Shown: piece after piece, positions 6,013-9,481 of the stretch
Position numbering within the stretch: position 1 is the first letter of the stretch
Layout: every line of letters begins with the position of its first letter
Assembly: GCA_018224455.1 (NCBI GenBank)
Contig: JAGTUY010000145.1
Span: 1 to 9,481, forward strand
Direction: 5' to 3'
DNA from: Desulfosarcina sp.
GTDB taxonomy: Bacteria > Desulfobacterota > Desulfobacteria > Desulfobacterales > Desulfosarcinaceae
Length of the DNA: 9,481 nt
Made by a program: the position numbers and the translations under genes
Notes under the pieces: model-generated
What the model was told of the DNA's origin: nothing
Databases searched by the model: none
The model's input: only the letters and a program-made list of their open reading frames with translations

Positions 6013-6017
6013 CTCCT
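6013..6017 (-). promoter_or_regulatory. Strong ribosome binding site of the 43-aa small ORF
   Basis: The sequence CAGGAGCC on the - strand contains a full AGGAG, seven bases before the ATG at 6005. It is stronger than the sites in front of tatT, dctP or dctQ. Confidence 0.65.
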
Positions 6018-6039
6018 GCACAATGAATAATTACCGTCG

Positions 6040-6066
6040 AATTCATTAACGCAGTTAACGTGAATT
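6040..6066. promoter_or_regulatory. Dyad-symmetric site upstream of the TPAT operon
   Basis: AATTCATTAAC (6040-6050) and GTTAACGTGAATT (6054-6066) form an imperfect inverted repeat around a three-base centre, with two extra bases (CG) in the right arm. The half-site pair TTAAC/GTTAA is perfect. It lies in the 104-base gap between rlmD and the small ORF, 35 bases upstream of the small ORF start. That is a sensible place for an operator or regulator site. I could not identify a convincing -35/-10 pair in the gap, and the site is AT-rich, so chance symmetry is possible. Confidence 0.35.
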
Positions 6067-6109
6067 AACAACTCTTTTCCAATCGGATGGAGGCCAATCA
6101 CCCATCATT

Positions 6110-7504
6110 TCAATCCCTCTTTTTTTTTATCAGGCGGGCCACCGATTCGATGTGAAAGGTGTGCGGAAACATGTCTACCGGCTGGACTTCTTCAACATCA
6201 TAGGCATCCTTGAGTTCCAGTATGTCCCTTGCCAGGGTGGCCGGGTTGCAGGACACGTAGACAATTTTCTCCGACCCCAGCCTGAGCACCTGTTTGACCA
6301 CATCCTTGTGCATGCCGGCGCGTGGGGGATCGATCACCAACAGATCCGGCGCCGTATCGATGGTTTCCAAGGTATCCTTGATGTCACCAAGGATAAATCG
6401 GCAGTTGTCGATGCCATTCAGGCGACAATTCTTGCGGGCGTCACCCACGGCGCTCTCAACCAGTTCCAGGCCGATCACTTCGCCGGCCTGTTTGGCCAGG
6501 CAGATGGCGATGGTGCCGGTGCCGCAATATAGATCCAAGACCCTCTCGTGTCCCTTGAGAGAAGCATATCGACCAACGGTTTCGTATAGTTTTTGCGCCC
6601 CGCGAGTGTTGGTTTGGAAAAAGGAGTTGGCTGAAATCTCGAACTCGAATCCGCCGATCCGGTCCGTCAACACCGGTTTGCCGGCCAGGTGGATTTCCTG
6701 CTCCCCAATGGCCACGCCCGAACGCCTGGCCGTGATGTTGTTGACCACGCAGACCACTTCGGGAAACCCGTCAATGATCCGGTCGGTCAATGGCATGACC
6801 GCGTCGCGGTCCTCGCTGGCCGTTAGGATGTTGACCATCCACTGGTCATGGGCCACCGAGTGCCGCAGCATGAGAAACCGCCAGAAGCCTTTATGGCTGC
6901 GAAGCCCATAAACCGGCCGGTCCGACGCACGCATGTAGGTGCGCACGGCATCCAGGATGCGGTTTCCCGCTTGCGGTTGCAGCAGGCATGCCCGGGTATC
7001 CAACACCTTATGAAAAGTGCCGGGCACATGCAGCCCCAGTGCGAAGCTGATATCCGCATCGCCGCCCATCTCATGGGGCATCAGCCAGCGCCTGTCCGAG
7101 CAGGAAAACTCCATTTTATTGCGGTACCCGAAAATCGTGTCGGACGGCAGCGTCGGGTGAACGGGTGTTCCGCCCATCCGTGCGATGTGTTCCAACGATT
7201 CGGCGACGTGGCGGCGTTTCAACTCCAGCTGGTGCGGGTAGTCGATGAACTGCCACTTGCAGCCACCGCAATATCCGCTGTAAGGGCATGGCGGATCTAC
7301 ACGCAAGGGCGATGGTGTCAGCAGCTCCTGAACCACGGCTTCGGCGAAGTTGCGCTTTTTTCTGATGATACGGGCGGCCACCCGGTCACCGGTGACAGTC
7401 TGATCGATGAATACGGCAAAGCCGTCGATCTTGGCCAGCCCCTTCCCTCCAAAGGCCACATCGGTGACGTCGCATTCGATGATCTGTTTTTTCTTAACGG
7501 TCAT
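6110..7504 (-). CDS. rlmD: 23S rRNA (uracil-C5)-methyltransferase, RlmD/RumA type
   Basis: The chosen start gives 464 residues. The protein is predicted to make 5-methyluridine in 23S rRNA with S-adenosylmethionine. Domains in order: an N-terminal TRAM domain (about residues 5-60, DVAFGGKGLAKIDGFAVFID); an iron-sulfur site with Cys73, Cys79 and Cys82 (CPYSGYCGGC) plus Cys173 as the likely fourth ligand; and a central RNA-binding region. The C-terminal methyltransferase has VLDLYCGTGTIAICLA for cofactor binding, VIDPPRAG, and the nucleophile Cys419 in SCNPATLARD, with the general base Glu near 453 in HIESV. All key residues are present. RlmD is the best name, although the specific uridine (U1939 in E. 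coli) cannot be proved and sister enzymes RlmC/TrmA share the fold. The ATG at 7504 is preferred over 7609: the TRAM domain begins directly after it and AAAGG stands six bases upstream. The C-terminus is encoded by an A9 tract. It diverges from acnA. Confidence 0.92.
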   Translation of the reverse strand: MTVKKKQIIECDVTDVAFGGKGLAKIDGFAVFIDQTVTGDRVAARIIRKKRNFAEAVVQELLTPSPLRVDPPCPYSGYCGGCKWQFIDYPHQLELKRRHVAESLEHIARMGGTPVHPTLPSDTIFGYRNKMEFSCSDRRWLMPHEMGGDADISFALGLHVPGTFHKVLDTRACLLQPQAGNRILDAVRTYMRASDRPVYGLRSHKGFWRFLMLRHSVAHDQWMVNILTASEDRDAVMPLTDRIIDGFPEVVCVVNNITARRSGVAIGEQEIHLAGKPVLTDRIGGFEFEISANSFFQTNTRGAQKLYETVGRYASLKGHERVLDLYCGTGTIAICLAKQAGEVIGLELVESAVGDARKNCRLNGIDNCRFILGDIKDTLETIDTAPDLLVIDPPRAGMHKDVVKQVLRLGSEKIVYVSCNPATLARDILELKDAYDVEEVQPVDMFPHTFHIESVARLIKKKRD

Positions 7505-7672
7505 GTTTTGCCTTTTTTTCTTGCCCTGCCAATCGATTTTCTTTAGTTTAGAAATGCCTGACCAATCGTTAGCGGTCCCCCATTTCCAAAACAATTCGTT
7601 CGGTACCATTCGTACCTTATTTGTTCATTCGATCATTTTCTAGTTCAATTCAACCCCGAAAAGGACCTTGTC
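7505..7672. other. Divergent intergenic region between rlmD and acnA
   Basis: These 168 bases must carry the start signals for both genes. A short perfect inverted repeat, GGTAC (7602-7606) and GTACC (7612-7616), and a nearby repeated ATTCGT are visible. A + strand pair TTGTTC (7621-7626) and TTCAAT (7644-7649) has correct 17-base spacing. It matches consensus poorly and would start the transcript almost on top of the acnA ribosome binding site, so I do not call it a promoter. No terminator or RNA gene is seen. Confidence 0.5.
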
Positions 7673-9481
7673 ATGAAAAACACGGATTATTCGAAGGCGC
7701 TCCACGTCGATGGTAAAACCATTACTTTTTTTGATTTCAATCAGTTTGCCGCCGACACCGGAGCATCCGTTGAGAAACTGCCCTTTTCCATCAAGATCCT
7801 GGTGGAGAACCTGCTGCGAAAGCTAGACGGTCGGGTGGTCACGGAAGCGGACCTGGCCAATATCGTCCGCTGGCAAAAGACCTATGCATCGCCGGTTGAA
7901 ATACCCTACCACCCTGCACGCGTGCTCATGCAGGACTTTACCGGCGTGCCGGCGGTTGTGGACCTGGCCGCCATGCGCGATGCGGTGAACGCCTTGGGCA
8001 AGGACCCCGCGCGGGTCAACCCGCTGGTCCCCACGGAACTGGTGGTGGATCATTCGATCCAGGTGGACTGCTTCGGCACCGACGACTCCCTGGAGAAAAA
8101 CGTGGCGCAGGAATACAGCCGCAACAGCGAACGGTATGAGCTGCTCAAATGGGCCCAGAAAAGCTTCTCCAACTTCAAGGTGGTGCCCCCCAACTCCGGC
8201 ATCTGCCACCAGGTGAACCTGGAAAATCTCGGCAGGGTGGTCATCACCCAGGATGAGGGCGGCAATGCGGTCGCCTATCCGGACACGCTGGTGGGCACCG
8301 ACTCCCACACCCCCATGATCAACGGCATCGGCGTGATGGGATGGGGCGTGGGCGGCATTGAAGCCGAGGCAGTCATGCTGGGCCAGCCCTACTACATGTC
8401 AATCCCCGAAGTGATCGGTGTCCGGCTGACCGGCACACTGAAAGCGGGTGTCACCGCCACGGACCTGGTTCTCACCATCACCGAGATGTTGCGCAAGGTC
8501 AATGTGGTCGAAAAATTCGTGGAGTATTTCGGACCGGGCATGCAAAGCCTGTCGGTGACCGATCGGGCCACCATCGCCAACATGACACCGGAATACGGGG
8601 CCACCCTGGGATTTTTCCCGGTCGACGAGAAGACCCTTGACTATCTCACGTTGACCGGCAGAGGCGACCGCGCACGGATCGTCGAGGCCTACACCAAGGC
8701 TACCGGCATGTTCTACACCGGTGAAACGGATCCAGCGTTCACCCAGGTGGTGACGCTTGATCTGGCATCGGTCCAGCCATCTGTGGCCGGCCCTGCCCGT
8801 CCCCAGGACCGCATCTCCCTGCCGGATCTCAAAAAAACCTTTGCCGATGTCCTCGGCTGTGAATACGACCGGGATGCCGAAATCAAGCGCATTTCCGAAT
8901 TTCACGATGAATCCGGCTGCAAAACCGTACGCGCCAAGCGCTGCCACCCGGTGACCCAACGCCAGTTCGACATGGAGCTCAATGGCCGGCCGTTAAAGAT
9001 CGGTGACGGCAACATCGTCATTGCCGCCATCACCTCGTGCACCAACACGTCCAACCCCCACGTGCTCATGGGGGCCGGCCTCATCGCCAAAAACGCCGTT
9101 GCAAAAGGCCTCAAGGTGCCGCCCTTTGTTAAAACCTCCCTGGCGCCGGGATCCAAAGTGGTCATGAATTATCTGGAAGCAGCCGGCCTGGTGCCTTACT
9201 TCGACGCCCTGGGTTTTCATCTGGCCGCTTTCGGTTGCACCACCTGCATCGGCAACAGCGGCCCGCTGCATCCTGACATCGAGCGGATTATCTCGGAAAA
9301 CGATCTGAACGTGGCGGCGGTGCTTTCCGGCAACCGCAATTTCGAAGCCCGCATTCACCAGAAAATCAAATCCAATTTTTTGGCGTCACCCATGCTCGTC
9401 GTCATATTTGCACTGGCCGGCCGGGTGGATATCGACCTGACTTTAGAGCCGGTGGGCATCGATCCCAACGGCGAACCCGTA
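7673..9481 (+). CDS. acnA: Aconitate hydratase AcnA, 3'-truncated by window end
   Basis: The frame is open for 603 codons to the right edge; a full AcnA has about 890-910 residues, so the C-terminal swivel domain is mostly missing from view. The enzyme interconverts citrate and isocitrate in the TCA cycle and is cytoplasmic. Visible family marks in order are RVLMQDFTGVP (residues 83-93), VDHS (125-128), GTDSHTPM (208-215) and GWGVGGIEAEA (223-233). The three [4Fe-4S] ligands are present: Cys456 in SCTNTSNP, then Cys522 and Cys525 in GCTTCIGNSGPL. SGNRNFEARIH (552-562) follows, with the usual Gly after FE replaced by Ala. This layout is AcnA/IRP-type rather than AcnB. AAGGA (7661-7665) stands seven bases before the ATG. 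In sulfate reducers such an enzyme fits complete oxidation of acetyl-CoA through the TCA cycle, which is an inference. The related AcnD (2-methyl-cis-aconitate) cannot be fully excluded without the C-terminus and genome context. Confidence 0.95.
   Translation, partial: MKNTDYSKALHVDGKTITFFDFNQFAADTGASVEKLPFSIKILVENLLRKLDGRVVTEADLANIVRWQKTYASPVEIPYHPARVLMQDFTGVPAVVDLAAMRDAVNALGKDPARVNPLVPTELVVDHSIQVDCFGTDDSLEKNVAQEYSRNSERYELLKWAQKSFSNFKVVPPNSGICHQVNLENLGRVVITQDEGGNAVAYPDTLVGTDSHTPMINGIGVMGWGVGGIEAEAVMLGQPYYMSIPEVIGVRLTGTLKAGVTATDLVLTITEMLRKVNVVEKFVEYFGPGMQSLSVTDRATIANMTPEYGATLGFFPVDEKTLDYLTLTGRGDRARIVEAYTKATGMFYTGETDPAFTQVVTLDLASVQPSVAGPARPQDRISLPDLKKTFADVLGCEYDRDAEIKRISEFHDESGCKTVRAKRCHPVTQRQFDMELNGRPLKIGDGNIVIAAITSCTNTSNPHVLMGAGLIAKNAVAKGLKVPPFVKTSLAPGSKVVMNYLEAAGLVPYFDALGFHLAAFGCTTCIGNSGPLHPDIERIISENDLNVAAVLSGNRNFEARIHQKIKSNFLASPMLVVIFALAGRVDIDLTLEPVGIDPNGEPV

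Noticed and set aside
5828..6046. In-frame 5' extension of tatT adding 73 residues
   Set aside because: It precedes a clear lipoprotein signal peptide, has no good ribosome binding site, and overlaps a better-supported small ORF. The ATG at 5827 has AGGA at seven bases.
6120..6128. A9 tract (on the - strand) at the end of rlmD as a programmed frameshift site
   Set aside because: It encodes only the last Lys residues before the stop, so slippage would change a few terminal residues. There is no stimulatory structure or conserved downstream frame.
6848..7546. 232-codon + strand open frame opposite rlmD
   Set aside because: It lies antisense to intact catalytic motifs of the methyltransferase and shows no recognisable domain.
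7505..7609. In-frame 5' extension of rlmD adding 35 residues
   Set aside because: An AAGG is present before that ATG, but the extension is Lys/Trp-rich sequence with no family match, and the TRAM domain begins right after the ATG at 7504, which has its own site.
7621..7649. TTGTTC-17-TTCAAT as the acnA promoter
   Set aside because: The hexamers match poorly (3 of 6 and 4 of 6), and the implied transcript start would leave almost no room before the ribosome binding site.
7823..9358. Several - strand open frames opposite acnA
   Set aside because: They mirror a highly conserved aconitase reading frame. Long antisense frames are expected from its GC-rich third positions.

Overview
The window looks like chromosomal DNA from a Gram-negative deltaproteobacterium of the Desulfobacterota type, most plausibly a complete-oxidising sulfate reducer related to Desulfobacterales. 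This is inferred from the gene content: an AcnA-type aconitase, a TatT-linked TRAP transporter, an RlmD-type rRNA methyltransferase and a small Cys-motif protein of a kind I associate with that group. No ribosomal or other phylogenetic marker is present to prove it. Nothing points to phage, plasmid, insertion sequence, CRISPR or tRNA/rRNA genes.

Left part, + strand (1-1464). The 3' end of an unrecognised gene with a Pro-rich tail is followed by a strong intrinsic terminator (361-403). A dyad-symmetric element and a weak promoter-like pair then lead into a 100-aa, three-helix membrane protein (622-924). After a second inverted repeat comes a 144-aa protein (1030-1464) made of two tandem copies of one Cys-containing helical unit.

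Middle part, - strand (1478-6005). Read in the direction of transcription, the order is: a 43-aa small ORF with a very good ribosome binding site, the TPR lipoprotein TatT, the TRAP solute-binding protein DctP, the small permease DctQ and the large permease DctM. A weak terminator-like hairpin and darP (yjgA, DUF615, ribosome maturation) follow. The TRAP genes form a complete TPAT system (TPR-protein-associated TRAP transporter). TatT is expected to sit in the periplasm on a lipid anchor and bind DctP, which delivers ligand to the ion-driven DctQM permease. The substrate cannot be told from sequence. A degenerate 9-bp tandem repeat covers the dctP start codon and leader and creates two in-frame ATGs.

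Right part (6110-9481). rlmD on the - strand diverges from acnA on the + strand across a 168-bp intergenic region. acnA is cut by the window end after 603 codons but already contains all three iron-sulfur cysteines.

The points most worth a second look are the duplicated Cys-unit protein, the TPAT operon with its small leader ORF, and the 9-bp repeat at the dctP start.
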